A stretch of DNA of 64,000 bases from Sphingopyxis sp. MWB1. Its GTDB lineage: Bacteria > Pseudomonadota > Alphaproteobacteria > Sphingomonadales > Sphingomonadaceae. Below are positions 38,213 to 48,023 of the stretch, in pieces; position 1 is the stretch's first letter; each line of letters opens with the position of its first letter. Location of the stretch: NCBI RefSeq assembly GCF_000763945.1, contig NZ_JQFJ01000002.1, positions 124,001 through 188,000 of the forward strand, given 5' to 3'. The translations under genes and the position numbers were made by a program. The notes under the pieces were generated by a model. The model searched no databases and had not been told where the DNA came from. It saw only the letters and a program-made list of their open reading frames with translations.

Positions 38213-41200
38213 TTAAAAGCGTGCGCGGAATCCCGCGTACAAATTGCGGCCACGAATGCTGTAGATTGCTGCGGCTCCCGCTGTGCCGGTCGATCCCAAA
38301 GGAGGCTGCTTATCCAAGATATTGTCTACCCCCAAGGTAAGTTGGAAATCTCGACCAAAGCCAGCCAGGTTCTTCAGATTCCATTGTAGTCGTACATCAT
38401 GATAAATGACGCTTGGGTATGTGCGGATATCTGAATAGTCCGAATTGACCGGGGGACATCCGTTCGTAGTGCAGGCGGATGGGAGCTCGTTAAAGTCCTC
38501 ATATGCATTCACGAACATGGGTCCGATATAATGCATGCCATATCCGAAGGTAACGTTCCCGACCTCTAGATCCACATCCCACCGGAACTCATTCTTGGGA
38601 TCGCCAAGCTCACTCAGGATGCGGTTTTCAAAGTCAGGAAGTGACGGGTTCTCGAAGTTGCTATTCTGCAGCCCATGCACGAAGATAACGGTTGTATCGA
38701 GCTTTACGGCGTCGCTCAGGGCAGTCCGATAACCAAAATTGACATCGATCCCCCGTCGCACGCGCTTCGCAAAATTCAGCGGTGAGGAAAGGAGCGAGTT
38801 CGCCAAAATCTGCCCCGGTTGCTCGCCCAGAGGGCCGGTGCCTGGCCCCCGCCAGCGCGAGAAATTGCCGCATAGCGGGTTATTCAACGTTGGTTGGTCG
38901 TAACACCCATTTGCAATGGCCTGGGCGGTCAAGGAAACGATGACATCGTCGACTTTGATGTCATAATAATCGACACTTAATGACAGGCCCGGGATGAAGC
39001 GAGGCGCCAAAATCGCTCCTACTGTCAGCGATTTGGATGTTTCCGAAATCAACTCGGTGTTGCTGCCGCTGACAATCGGTAACGAGTAGGTTGAGGTTGG
39101 CAGTCCTGCGAGCAGGGCAGAGCCCAAATCTGCGAGACAGTTAGCCTGCCGATTGGGGTTGTTGCCGATGTTGTTCGAATTGCAGGGATCCTGAAAACCC
39201 GGCGCGAAGTTAGGCACTGCAGGGAAGCCCGTTTCGGACACGTTAGGAGCACGCACTGCTTTGCCATAGTTGGCGCGCAGGCGAAGATCAGGAATCGGTG
39301 CCCACGTTGCACCCGCGTTATAAGTCCAGACGGTGCCTGCATTGCCCTTATAATCTGAAACACGTCCTGCGCCTGTGACGGTTAATTCATGAGCGAAAGG
39401 GATGTCCGCCAAAAGTGGAAGGCGAATTTCTCCGTAAGCCTCTTTGACTTCGAAGGCCGGTGGGTCGAACACCCCAACATTAACCGCATTGGTAGCTCCG
39501 CTAACAATGAAGGGGTCATTAATATATTTCGCTCGCTCTCTGCGATATTCGCCGCCTAGGACAAAACCAATAGGCCCGCCAGGAAGGGAAATAAATTCAC
39601 TCGTGTCTCCGTTGACGAATCCGAGTATATCTATCTGCTCCAAGCTCGCTTTATTTGTTGCGTTGTACGTGAAGTATTTTGCAGCAGCTGAGTTGTCGGC
39701 GGCGCCAAAAGGATTGTATGGAACACAGGCAGCGATGTCGCTCGCCAAGCGTGCAGCACCGTTCGCAGCGGGAAATGCATAGGCCGCCGCTGGGTCAAAC
39801 TGTGACCGGCATTGAATTTCGCCCGTAGCCGGGTTGCGGCCCGCGTCCAGGGACAGCAGGAACCTCTGTCGATCCAAATAGCCGTAAGTTACAGTGGTTT
39901 CCTTGAATTTACCGTAGTTTGCGGATAGCTCGTAACCCCAATCATCGTTGAATGACCCTCGAACGCCTGCGACGATACGATATGTGTCGCGACGAAACTC
40001 TTCGTCACGAATGCCGGAATCAGCCAGCTGTCGCGAGGTAACGAAGCGATATGTTCCCGCGTTGATCGCTGCTATGTCGGCCGCATTGAGCGGACCGCCC
40101 ACCCCTTGCCCTTCCCGTGAGGAACGGGTGAAGGAGCCGGAAACGCCTGTCACATTACAGGATGCGGTCAGGCTGGTGTTACAGCCTGAAGCTAGGATGG
40201 CATTTGCGATTGTGGCTCGGTCGGCAGGGTGAAGAAACGGGTTGTCGAGACGAATTCGTTCGCGCAGATCGAATTGGCTAAATGTGCCTTGAATAAACGA
40301 CGGCCCGGCGTTTGATCCCAAAGTGTCGACACGATTCCACTTTGCTTCAATAAACGGCTCAAAACCTTCGCTGACGGTGAAATGAGCCAGAGCGTTGAAG
40401 TTCAAGCGCTGCTGATAAGGAAGCACCGAAAGCAATTTATCCTCGCGGCCGGTTTGGCCGTTGCCGCCGATGATGCCTCCAATAATTCCCGTACTGAAAC
40501 GGCTGCCCGTTTGAGGGGTCAATCGCCCATCTGTTCCAAAAATATATGTGCAATTATAGGGCAGGCCTACGGATGCCCCGGAGCCCACTCCGCCTGCTCC
40601 ATTCGTTTGGCCCAAACCTGTTCCACAGCCTGCGATAGACGAAGGTTGAGTAATCGGCACAAGGCCTTGACGATGAATGGAGGCACTACGCAAATCGCGG
40701 AAAAAGGCTCGATCTGGAAAGCCGTCTGAGCCGTTGGGTAAGCCGGAAGGGTCCACATCGATTATGCCCAAGCCATCCTGTCGGCGAAATGCGGGAATAT
40801 CTGATCCAAATACGCGTTCCTGATGAGCGTATTCGGCATGGAGGGTGATATTGCCCCGATCATCCCCAAAATTGCTCCCGAACATAATCGAGGCATATTG
40901 GTTTGCGCCGAAGCCTTTATCGGCGATTCCAACTTTGCCGCGAAGTTGCAGACCTTCAAATTCTTTACGTAGAATGAAATTAACCACGCCGGCAATGGCA
41001 TCGGATCCGTAAACAGCAGAATTGCCTCCGGTGACAATGTCGACACGCTCGATAAGGTCGTTGGGGATGCTGTTGACGTCCGGCGATACAGCGTTACTCA
41101 AAATGTCGGCTGGAACATGGCGGCGACCGTTTACCAAGACCAGTGTGCGCTGAGTTCCGAGGCCGCGGAGATCCAGCAGGTTCAAGCCGGCGATTCCTAC

Positions 41201-41497
41201 TCCCAAGCCCGGGTTTTGTTGAGAACGGGTATTTCGCAACTGAGGCAGGTCGTTTAGTGCGTCGCCTATATTGCTGTTGCCTTGGCTGAAAAACTGCTCT
41301 CCGGTGATTGTCGTAACAGGGACGTTCGTCACCAGATTAGGGGTTTGGATACGCGATCCGGTCACCACGATCATGGTTTCGGGTGCTGAAGCGGTTTCCT
41401 CTGCGGCCCCTATTTCTTCTTGGGCCATCGCAGGGCTTATGCTGAACAGGGCAAGTGCCAGGGCGGAGCCCTGCACCAATAGATTGGTCTTTCTCAT
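38213..41497 (-). CDS. TonB-dependent outer-membrane receptor
   Basis: A 1094-residue receptor for active uptake across the outer membrane. The signal peptide (MRKTNLLVQGSALALALFSISPAMAQ) is followed by a TonB-box-like ETMIVVTGSRI, the plug domain (NSNIGDALNDLPQLR, LDLRGLGTQRTLVLVNGRRHVP, IERVDIVTGGNSAVYGSDAIAGVVNFIL) and a long beta-barrel ending in GFRARF. The ligand is unknown. Base composition is clearly lower (31 of 60 G+C in 39121-39180). In sphingomonads such receptors often sit with 2OG oxygenase genes; here the adjacent one is broken. Confidence 0.92.
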   Translation of the reverse strand: MRKTNLLVQGSALALALFSISPAMAQEEIGAAEETASAPETMIVVTGSRIQTPNLVTNVPVTTITGEQFFSQGNSNIGDALNDLPQLRNTRSQQNPGLGVGIAGLNLLDLRGLGTQRTLVLVNGRRHVPADILSNAVSPDVNSIPNDLIERVDIVTGGNSAVYGSDAIAGVVNFILRKEFEGLQLRGKVGIADKGFGANQYASIMFGSNFGDDRGNITLHAEYAHQERVFGSDIPAFRRQDGLGIIDVDPSGLPNGSDGFPDRAFFRDLRSASIHRQGLVPITQPSSIAGCGTGLGQTNGAGGVGSGASVGLPYNCTYIFGTDGRLTPQTGSRFSTGIIGGIIGGNGQTGREDKLLSVLPYQQRLNFNALAHFTVSEGFEPFIEAKWNRVDTLGSNAGPSFIQGTFSQFDLRERIRLDNPFLHPADRATIANAILASGCNTSLTASCNVTGVSGSFTRSSREGQGVGGPLNAADIAAINAGTYRFVTSRQLADSGIRDEEFRRDTYRIVAGVRGSFNDDWGYELSANYGKFKETTVTYGYLDRQRFLLSLDAGRNPATGEIQCRSQFDPAAAYAFPAANGAARLASDIAACVPYNPFGAADNSAAAKYFTYNATNKASLEQIDILGFVNGDTSEFISLPGGPIGFVLGGEYRRERAKYINDPFIVSGATNAVNVGVFDPPAFEVKEAYGEIRLPLLADIPFAHELTVTGAGRVSDYKGNAGTVWTYNAGATWAPIPDLRLRANYGKAVRAPNVSETGFPAVPNFAPGFQDPCNSNNIGNNPNRQANCLADLGSALLAGLPTSTYSLPIVSGSNTELISETSKSLTVGAILAPRFIPGLSLSVDYYDIKVDDVIVSLTAQAIANGCYDQPTLNNPLCGNFSRWRGPGTGPLGEQPGQILANSLLSSPLNFAKRVRRGIDVNFGYRTALSDAVKLDTTVIFVHGLQNSNFENPSLPDFENRILSELGDPKNEFRWDVDLEVGNVTFGYGMHYIGPMFVNAYEDFNELPSACTTNGCPPVNSDYSDIRTYPSVIYHDVRLQWNLKNLAGFGRDFQLTLGVDNILDKQPPLGSTGTAGAAAIYSIRGRNLYAGFRARF

Positions 41498-42004
41498 GTT
41501 GATGTTCCCCGTGCCGTTCGGAGTTGATTTGAACGGACAGCACATGAGGAATGCAGATTTTCAATCTTGGCAATAGGGTTAATTCAGGCGGGTGATAATC
41601 TTGTAACGATAGCGTAAAAATGTGATATTTTTGCTACAGGCTAACTTTCCTTTTGGCCTCATCGATCGGCAATATTATTGCGTCTTAATGAACGTATATT
41701 GCTGAAAATGAAGCAGCAGTTTCCTTCGGACCCTGTTGTTAGGTTTCAAGGGAAACTAAATTGCTTTACGCCGCTTTTTCGCGTGAGGGTGGGGGCTGCG
41801 GGAGAAAATCTCTAGCGCTTCCTGTAGTGGGGGCCTCGCTGCTCATATTTCCATGATGGCAACCGCCCTTCTTTCTCTACTTGCGAGGAGCGAATCGATG
41901 CCCATCGCCTTGGCGGGAGGATGTTGCGACGCGTCATAAACTGGTGCTAAGGCCGGGCTTTGGAAAGCTTAAGCGTATCTAGAGCCAAAAGGAGAGTGAT
42001 TACG
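41498..42004. other. 507-base intergenic region upstream of the receptor and phaR
   Basis: The half next to the receptor is AT-rich, with runs such as GTAAAAATGTGATATTTTTG, and probably holds the receptor promoter. The half next to phaR returns to higher GC. A 29-codon ORF (41853-41939) has no ribosome site or recognisable product. I see no tRNA, integrase remnant or repeat copy. Confidence 0.5.
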
Positions 42005-42547
42005 ATGGCCAAGGCGAAGGCGCACCCGGATGGCGAAGCCGTCGTTATCAAAAAATACGCGAACCGGCGGCTCTATGATACCGAACGCAGCTGTTACATC
42101 ACGCTTGATGATCTGGGAACGATGGTGCGGGACGGGCGCGAGTTTCGGGTGGTCGATGCGAAGAGCGGGGAGGATATTACGCATAATGTCCTGACCCAGA
42201 TCATCATGGATACCGAAACGCGCGGCGAAACCTTGCTTCCCATATCGTTCCTGCGTCAGATCATCGGCCTGTACGGCGACAAGATGCAATCGATGGTTCC
42301 GCAATATCTCGAAGCCTCGATGGCGGCGTTTCACAAAAATCAGCAGGATGTGCGCGCGGCCTTTGAGGGCGCCCTCGGCGCCAATCCGCTTGCTGAAATG
42401 GCGCGGCGCAATATGGAATTGTTCCAGCAGGCGGCGGGCGCCTTCATGCCGGGCGTTGCGGCCAATCGTTCGCAGGATGCGGAGATTGCCGCGCTGAAGG
42501 CCGAGATTGCCGAGCTGAAGGCCGAGCTGGCGAAGCAAGACAAATAA
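42005..42547 (+). CDS. phaR: Polyhydroxyalkanoate synthesis regulator PhaR
   Basis: A 180-residue PhaR. The N-terminal DNA-binding domain is diagnostic (VVIKKYANRRLYDTERSCYITLDDLGTMVRDGREFRVVDAKSGEDITHNVLTQII), followed by the PHB-accumulation region and a C-terminal coiled coil of EIAALKAEIAELKAELAK heptads. PhaR senses polyhydroxyalkanoate granules and represses phasin and related genes. AGGAG lies upstream. No PHA synthase gene is in the window. Confidence 0.92.
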   Translation: MAKAKAHPDGEAVVIKKYANRRLYDTERSCYITLDDLGTMVRDGREFRVVDAKSGEDITHNVLTQIIMDTETRGETLLPISFLRQIIGLYGDKMQSMVPQYLEASMAAFHKNQQDVRAAFEGALGANPLAEMARRNMELFQQAAGAFMPGVAANRSQDAEIAALKAEIAELKAELAKQDK

Positions 42548-42589
42548 GGGCCGCGTGCCCTCCATTACAAACGGAAACACAGAACGATC

Positions 42590-44116
42590 ATGGTCAAACA
42601 TGCGCTTAGCGTAACGCGGCAGGCCGATTTTGCCGCCTGGTATCAGCAGGTAATTGCCGAAGCCGACCTCGCCGAGGAATCGGGGGTGCGCGGCTGCATG
42701 ATCATCAAGCCGTGGGGATATGGCATTTGGGAACGCATCCAGTTGGTGATGGATGCGCGCATCAAGGATGCCGGGGTCCAAAATGCCTATTTCCCGCTGT
42801 TCATCCCCTTGAGCTTCTTTGAGAAGGAAGCCGACCATGTCGATGGCTTTGCCAAGGAAATGGCGGTCGTCACCCACCACCGGCTGATCGCCGACGGAAA
42901 GGGCAAGCTGATCCCCGACCCCGAGGCAAAGCTGGAAGAGCCATTGATCGTCCGCCCGACCTCCGAAACGGTGATTGGCTCCGCGATGAGCCGCTGGATA
43001 CAAAGCTGGCGCGACCTGCCGCTCAAGGTCAATCAGTGGGCCAATGTCGTGCGCTGGGAAATGCGAACGCGCATGTTCCTGCGGACCAGCGAATTTCTGT
43101 GGCAGGAAGGGCATACCGCGCACGCCACCCGCGAGGATGCGATGGAAGAGACGCTGCGCGCGCTCGAAATGTATCGCGCCTTTGCCGAAGATGTGCTGGC
43201 CATGCCGGTGATTGCGGGCGAAAAGCCGGAGAATGAACGCTTCCCCGGCGCCGTTGCCACCTATTCCATCGAAGCGATGATGCAGGACGGCAAGGCGCTG
43301 CAAGCCGGAACCTCCCACTATCTCGGCACCGGCTTTGCCGAAGCGGCGAATATCCGCTTTCAGGACAAGGACGGTGGGCACAGCCTCTGCCATACGACAA
43401 GCTGGGGCGTCTCGACCCGGATGATCGGCGGCGTCATCATGACCCATGGTGATGACGACGGGCTGCGCTGTCCGCCGCGCATCGCTCCGCATCAGATCGT
43501 CATCGTGCCGATGCTGCGCGACAATGAGGAGGATGCGGCGATCCTCGATTATTGCCGCGCGCTGGAAAGCGAATTGAAGGCGCTCAATGTCTTTCGTGAA
43601 CCGCTCCGCGTCCTGCTGGATGCCAGCGCCAACAAGGCGCAGGCAAAACGCTGGGGCTGGGTCAAGAAGGGCGCGCCGGTCATATTGGAAATCGGACCGC
43701 GCGATGTGGCGGCGGGCAAGGTCGCCGCGATCCGCCGCGACCGCTTGTACAAGGAAGATGGCAAGCTCAACACCGCCTTCCTGACAAAAGAGGAATTTGT
43801 CACCGGCGCGGCGGCCATGCTGGAAGCGATTCAGCAGAGCCTTTATGCCGAAGCGAAGGAGCGGCTTCACGCCAATATCCGCCGCGACGTCACCGACCTT
43901 GCCGCGCATTTCGCGGGCGAGGAAAAATTTGCGGGCTGGGTGGAGGTGCAATGGGCGCGCCCCACCGGCGACGTGCTGGACGGGATCGTTGAGCAGCTCA
44001 AAGCGTTAAAGCTGACGATGCGAAACACCCCTCTCGATGCAGCCCCCGCCGATGACGCCTGCTTCTTTACCGGCGAGCCTGCGGTGGAACGGGTGCTGAT
44101 CGGGCGGACCTACTGA
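42590..44116 (+). CDS. proS: Prolyl-tRNA synthetase, archaeal/eukaryotic-type (type 3)
   Basis: A 508-residue class II aminoacyl-tRNA synthetase. Motifs: IKPWGYGIWERIQ near the N-terminus, VRPTSETVI, RWEMRTRMFLRTSEFLWQEGHTAH (motif 2), and a C-terminal extension ending in a tyrosine (VLIGRTY). There is no bacterial INS editing domain, and the overall pattern is that of the archaeal-like ProRS also known from Thermus, rather than the ~440-residue form I expect in alphaproteobacteria. It follows phaR by 42 bases. Confidence 0.9.
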   Translation: MVKHALSVTRQADFAAWYQQVIAEADLAEESGVRGCMIIKPWGYGIWERIQLVMDARIKDAGVQNAYFPLFIPLSFFEKEADHVDGFAKEMAVVTHHRLIADGKGKLIPDPEAKLEEPLIVRPTSETVIGSAMSRWIQSWRDLPLKVNQWANVVRWEMRTRMFLRTSEFLWQEGHTAHATREDAMEETLRALEMYRAFAEDVLAMPVIAGEKPENERFPGAVATYSIEAMMQDGKALQAGTSHYLGTGFAEAANIRFQDKDGGHSLCHTTSWGVSTRMIGGVIMTHGDDDGLRCPPRIAPHQIVIVPMLRDNEEDAAILDYCRALESELKALNVFREPLRVLLDASANKAQAKRWGWVKKGAPVILEIGPRDVAAGKVAAIRRDRLYKEDGKLNTAFLTKEEFVTGAAAMLEAIQQSLYAEAKERLHANIRRDVTDLAAHFAGEEKFAGWVEVQWARPTGDVLDGIVEQLKALKLTMRNTPLDAAPADDACFFTGEPAVERVLIGRTY

Positions 44117-44124
44117 GGCAGGCG

Positions 44125-44601
44125 GTGGACGGGATCGCCATCGTTGCTGCCGTCGGTGAAGCCGAAATTGCGACCGTCGCATCGCTTTTTCGAGATTATG
44201 CCGCGTCGCTCGATGTCGATCTTGCCTACCAGAATTTTGACGCGGAACTTGCCGGTCTGCCGGGAGAATATGCGCCGCCCCGCGGGTTGCTTCTGCTCGC
44301 ACATGATAGCGATGGCACACCTCTTGGATGTATTGCCTGCCGCCCTCTTGACGATCGCATCTGCGAGATGAAGCGCCTGTTCGTCGCGCCGGCGGGACGC
44401 GGGCGCGGCATCGGCACGCTTCTCGTGCGGCGGCTTTTTTCCGCCGCCCGCGAGGCGGGATATGCCGAGATGCGGCTGGACACGCTTGCGTCGATGGCGG
44501 CGGCGCAGGCGCTTTATCGGGCCGAAGGGTTTGAACCCACAACCCCTTATTATGACACGCCGATTGCGCGCACGGTCTTCATGCGCCGCCCTCTCGCTTA
44601 A
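44125..44601 (+). CDS. GNAT-family N-acetyltransferase
   Basis: A 158-residue acetyltransferase. The acetyl-CoA site is FVAPAGRGRGIGTLLVRRLFSAAREAGYAEMRLDT (R/Q-x-x-G-x-G/A near residue 90), with typical C-terminal ALYRAEGFEPTTPYY. Substrate unknown. GTG start after AGGCAGG, nine bases downstream of proS, so probably co-transcribed with it. Confidence 0.85.
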   Translation: MDGIAIVAAVGEAEIATVASLFRDYAASLDVDLAYQNFDAELAGLPGEYAPPRGLLLLAHDSDGTPLGCIACRPLDDRICEMKRLFVAPAGRGRGIGTLLVRRLFSAAREAGYAEMRLDTLASMAAAQALYRAEGFEPTTPYYDTPIARTVFMRRPLA

Positions 44602-44629
44602 TTGCCCGTTTCCGCTTAAAGGGGGGACT

Positions 44630-46948
44630 ATGCCCTCTTCCAGAAAAGCTTCGCGCAATTCCACAAAGGCTGCGCCGACCGGTTTGCCTTCGCCCGATGA
44701 CATTCTTCGCTTCATCGAACAAAGCCCCGGCGCCGTCGGCAAGCGGGAGATTGCCAAGCATTTCGCCTTGCGCGGCGCCGACAAGATCGCGCTGAAGGCG
44801 TTGCTCAAGGATATGACCGACGAAGGGCTGGTCGATATGGCGCCGGGGCGCGCCTTCCACAAACATGGCGGACTGCCCCGCGTCACCGTGCTGCGCGTAG
44901 CGTCCGTGGAGGGCGATACGGTCTGGGCCGTGCCTGAGCGTTGGGAAGGCAGCGCGCCGCCGCCACGCCTGCGCGTGATGGAAAAGGGCCGCCGCAACGC
45001 GCTGGGCGTCGGAGATCGCATCCTTGCGCGCACCGAGGAGCGCGGAAAGGGGCATGTCGCCCACCCGATGAAAAAGCTTCAGGCCGGGGGTGAAACGATC
45101 ATCGGCGTGCTGGTCACCGATACCGGGCCGGGCGGCAAGCCCATGACCTGGCTGCGCCCTGCTGACAAGCGCGCGCGGTTCGATTTTGCCGTCGCCGATA
45201 TGGGCGATGCCGCCATCGGCGACCTCGTCCGCGCCGAATTGTCCGGGCGCGGCCCCGCGACCAAGGCGCGGGTGGTGGACCGTATCGGCGATCCTTTTGC
45301 CCCGCGCTCGCTCAGCATGATCGCCATCGCCCGGCACGAAATCCCCCATGTCTTTGGCGAGGACGTCATCGCCGAGGCCGAGACGGCGGCAAAGCTCTCC
45401 CTCTCGCCCGAAGGGCGCGAGGATCTGCGCCATCTGCCGATATTGGCCATCGACCCCGCCGATGCGCGCGACCATGATGATGCGGTGTGGGCTGCGCCCG
45501 ACGACGATCCCGCGAACAAGGGCGGCTGGCACGCCATCGTCGCGATTGCCGATGTCAGCTATTATGTGCGCGCCGACAGCACGCTCGACCGCGAGGCGCG
45601 GCGGCGCGGCAACAGCGTCTATTTCCCCGATCAGGTGGTGCCGATGCTGCCCGAAACCCTGTCTGCCGGCGTCTGTTCGCTGAAGGCGGGGGAGGACCGG
45701 GCGGCGATGGCGTGCCATCTGGTGATCGACAAGCAGGGTAGGCTGGTGTCGTGGCGCTTCACGCGGGCGCTGGTGCGGCTTCACGCCAATATCGCTTATG
45801 AACGCGCGCAGGCGGCCTATGACGCGGGGGAAGCGGACGCGGGTTGGGACGAGGCCGTGCTGCCGGCCTTGCAGAATCTCTGGGGCTGCTGGAAATTGCT
45901 CGCCAGGGCGCGCGATACGCGCACGCCGCTCGACCTAGACCTGCCTGAACGGCAGGTGATGCTCGACGAGGCGGGCAATATCGCCGAAATTCGCGTGCGC
46001 GAACGGCTCGACGCGCACCGGCTGATCGAGGATTATATGATCGCGGCCAATGTCGCGGCAGCGAAGGCGCTGGAAGCGAAGAAGTCGCCGGTCATGTACC
46101 GCATCCACGAGCCGCCGAGCCGCGAAAAGCTTGTCAGTCTCAAGGATTATCTCGACACATTCGACCAGAGTTTCGCGCTGGGGCAGGTGATCACCCCGGC
46201 GGTGTTCAACCGGCTGATCGACGGCTTTGCCGGTGACGACCGCTTGCCCGAGATCATGCAGGCAATCCTGCGCAGCCAGACGCAGGCCTATTATGGCCCC
46301 GCCAATGCCGGGCATTTCGGCCTTGCGCTCGGCAGCTACGCCCATTTCACCTCGCCGATCCGCCGCTATGCCGATCTGATTGTTCACCGCGCGCTTGTCG
46401 ATGCGTACAAGCTGGAGGTGCCGGGCAAGCCCAAGGGGCTGCCCGAACGCACCGGGCTGGGCGAGGCCGACCGCAAGGGGCTGGCGCGCATCGGGGAGGC
46501 GATCAGCGCGCTCGAACGCCGCGCGATGGAGGCGGAGCGCGAAACGGTCGATCGCTATGTCGCGGCCTATCTTGCGGGCAAGGTGGGTGAGATTGTGCAG
46601 GCGCGGATCACCGGGGTGCAGCCCTTTGGCTTCTTCGCGACGGTTGACGGGCTGGGGGGCGACGGCCTTGTCCCCGTCTCGACACTGGGCAGCGAACGCT
46701 TCTATTATGACGAGGCCGCGCGCACGCTCGACAGCGAACATGGCCGGGTCAGCTATAGCGTGGGGCAGCGGCTCGAGCTGCGGCTGATGGATGCCAATCC
46801 CGTCAGCGGCGCGCTGCGCTTCGAACTGCCCGACGCACCCGAAGGCGGCGCGCGCTCCCGCCCGCCGCGCCGTGACGGAAAGGGCAAGCATGTGGTCGGC
46901 CGCCGCGGGCGTCCCGGCAATGTCCGCCACCAGGGACGGCGGCGCTAG
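44630..46948 (+). CDS. rnr: Ribonuclease R
   Basis: A 772-residue 3'-5' exoribonuclease of the RNB family that degrades structured RNA. An N-terminal winged-helix-like region (DDILRFIEQSPGAVGKREIAKHFALRG) precedes cold-shock domains, the RNB catalytic core with IDPADARDHDDAVWA (metal-binding aspartates, ~residue 280), YAHFTSPIRRYADLIVHRAL, and a C-terminal S1 domain (EIVQARITGVQPFGFFATV). GGGGGGA precedes the ATG. It is in a row with proS, the GNAT and glk. Confidence 0.93.
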   Translation: MPSSRKASRNSTKAAPTGLPSPDDILRFIEQSPGAVGKREIAKHFALRGADKIALKALLKDMTDEGLVDMAPGRAFHKHGGLPRVTVLRVASVEGDTVWAVPERWEGSAPPPRLRVMEKGRRNALGVGDRILARTEERGKGHVAHPMKKLQAGGETIIGVLVTDTGPGGKPMTWLRPADKRARFDFAVADMGDAAIGDLVRAELSGRGPATKARVVDRIGDPFAPRSLSMIAIARHEIPHVFGEDVIAEAETAAKLSLSPEGREDLRHLPILAIDPADARDHDDAVWAAPDDDPANKGGWHAIVAIADVSYYVRADSTLDREARRRGNSVYFPDQVVPMLPETLSAGVCSLKAGEDRAAMACHLVIDKQGRLVSWRFTRALVRLHANIAYERAQAAYDAGEADAGWDEAVLPALQNLWGCWKLLARARDTRTPLDLDLPERQVMLDEAGNIAEIRVRERLDAHRLIEDYMIAANVAAAKALEAKKSPVMYRIHEPPSREKLVSLKDYLDTFDQSFALGQVITPAVFNRLIDGFAGDDRLPEIMQAILRSQTQAYYGPANAGHFGLALGSYAHFTSPIRRYADLIVHRALVDAYKLEVPGKPKGLPERTGLGEADRKGLARIGEAISALERRAMEAERETVDRYVAAYLAGKVGEIVQARITGVQPFGFFATVDGLGGDGLVPVSTLGSERFYYDEAARTLDSEHGRVSYSVGQRLELRLMDANPVSGALRFELPDAPEGGARSRPPRRDGKGKHVVGRRGRPGNVRHQGRRR

Positions 46949-47031
46949 GACCCGGCGCATAGCTATGCGGGTTGCTTTGTGCCCGCCGGACGACATGGCT
47001 GCGCCAAGGGACAAAGAGTGAGAGGGATGCG

Positions 47032-48003
47032 ATGAGCGAAAAAATCGTCACGGTGGATATTGGCGGAACCCATGCGCGTTTCGCTATCGCCGAAGTCGAG
47101 AAGGGGCGCTGCGTCGCGCTGGGCGAGCCGACCACGCTCCACACCGATGATCATGCCAGCTTTCAGACCGCGTGGCAGGATTTCGAGCAGCGTCAGGGCG
47201 GTACTCTCCCGCGCGCAGTCGCCATTGCCATCGCCGGGCCGACGCGCGGCGATGTGATCCGCTTTACCAACACCCCCTGGATCATCCGTCCCGCGCTGAT
47301 CGGCGAAAAGCTGGATGTCGACCGCTATGTGCTGGTCAATGATTTCGAGGCCGTCGGCCATGCGGTGGCGCGGGTCGATGATAGCTATTTCGAGCGGCTC
47401 GCCGGTCCCGACGAGCCGCTGCCCGTCGAAGGCACGATCAGCGTGATCGGGCCGGGCACCGGGCTGGGCGTCGCGCATATCTGGCGTGATGAAAACAGCT
47501 ACCGCGTCCAGGCGACCGAGGGCGGGCATATCGACTTCGCCCCGCTCGACAATATCGAGGATGCGATATTGGCGCGGCTACGCAAAAGGCATCGCCGCGT
47601 CTCGGCCGAGCGTGTCGTCTCCGGCCCTGCCATCGTCGACATCTACGAAACGCTGGCCGCGCTCGAAGGACGGCCGGTGACCCCGCTGGAGGACAAGGAA
47701 ATCTGGACCCGCGCGCTGGAAGGGCGCGACAGTCTCGCCGCCGCCGCGGTCGACCGCTTCTGCCTGTCTCTCGGCAGCGTCGCGGGCGATCTCGCCCTGG
47801 CACAGGGGGCAAAGGCCGTCGTCATCGCGGGCGGCCTCGGCCTCCGCATCCGCGACAGCCTGATCGGCTCGGGCTTTCCCGAACGCTTCGTCGCCAAGGG
47901 ACGCTTTGAACATTATATGGCGAGCCTGCCGGTCAAGCTCATCACCCATCCCCAGCCGGGTCTCTTCGGCGCCGCTGCCGCCTTTGCGCGGCAATATGGG
48001 TGA
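47032..48003 (+). CDS. glk: Glucokinase
   Basis: A 323-residue ROK-unrelated, E. coli-type glucokinase phosphorylating glucose with ATP. The phosphate motif VDIGGTHARFA, sugar site LVNDFEAVGHAV, ATP site IGPGTGLGVAH and EGGHIDFAP are present, and VVIAGGLGLRI near the C-terminus. GAGAGGGA precedes the ATG; an open extension to 46972 lacks family similarity. Together with pgi it covers the first two steps of glucose use. Confidence 0.93.
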   Translation: MSEKIVTVDIGGTHARFAIAEVEKGRCVALGEPTTLHTDDHASFQTAWQDFEQRQGGTLPRAVAIAIAGPTRGDVIRFTNTPWIIRPALIGEKLDVDRYVLVNDFEAVGHAVARVDDSYFERLAGPDEPLPVEGTISVIGPGTGLGVAHIWRDENSYRVQATEGGHIDFAPLDNIEDAILARLRKRHRRVSAERVVSGPAIVDIYETLAALEGRPVTPLEDKEIWTRALEGRDSLAAAAVDRFCLSLGSVAGDLALAQGAKAVVIAGGLGLRIRDSLIGSGFPERFVAKGRFEHYMASLPVKLITHPQPGLFGAAAAFARQYG

Positions 48004-48023
48004 GTGCGGGGAGAGCTGACTCA

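Noticed and set aside
41853..41939. 29-codon ORF in the gap before phaR
   Set aside because: No ribosome site, no recognisable peptide, and chance ORFs of this size are common.
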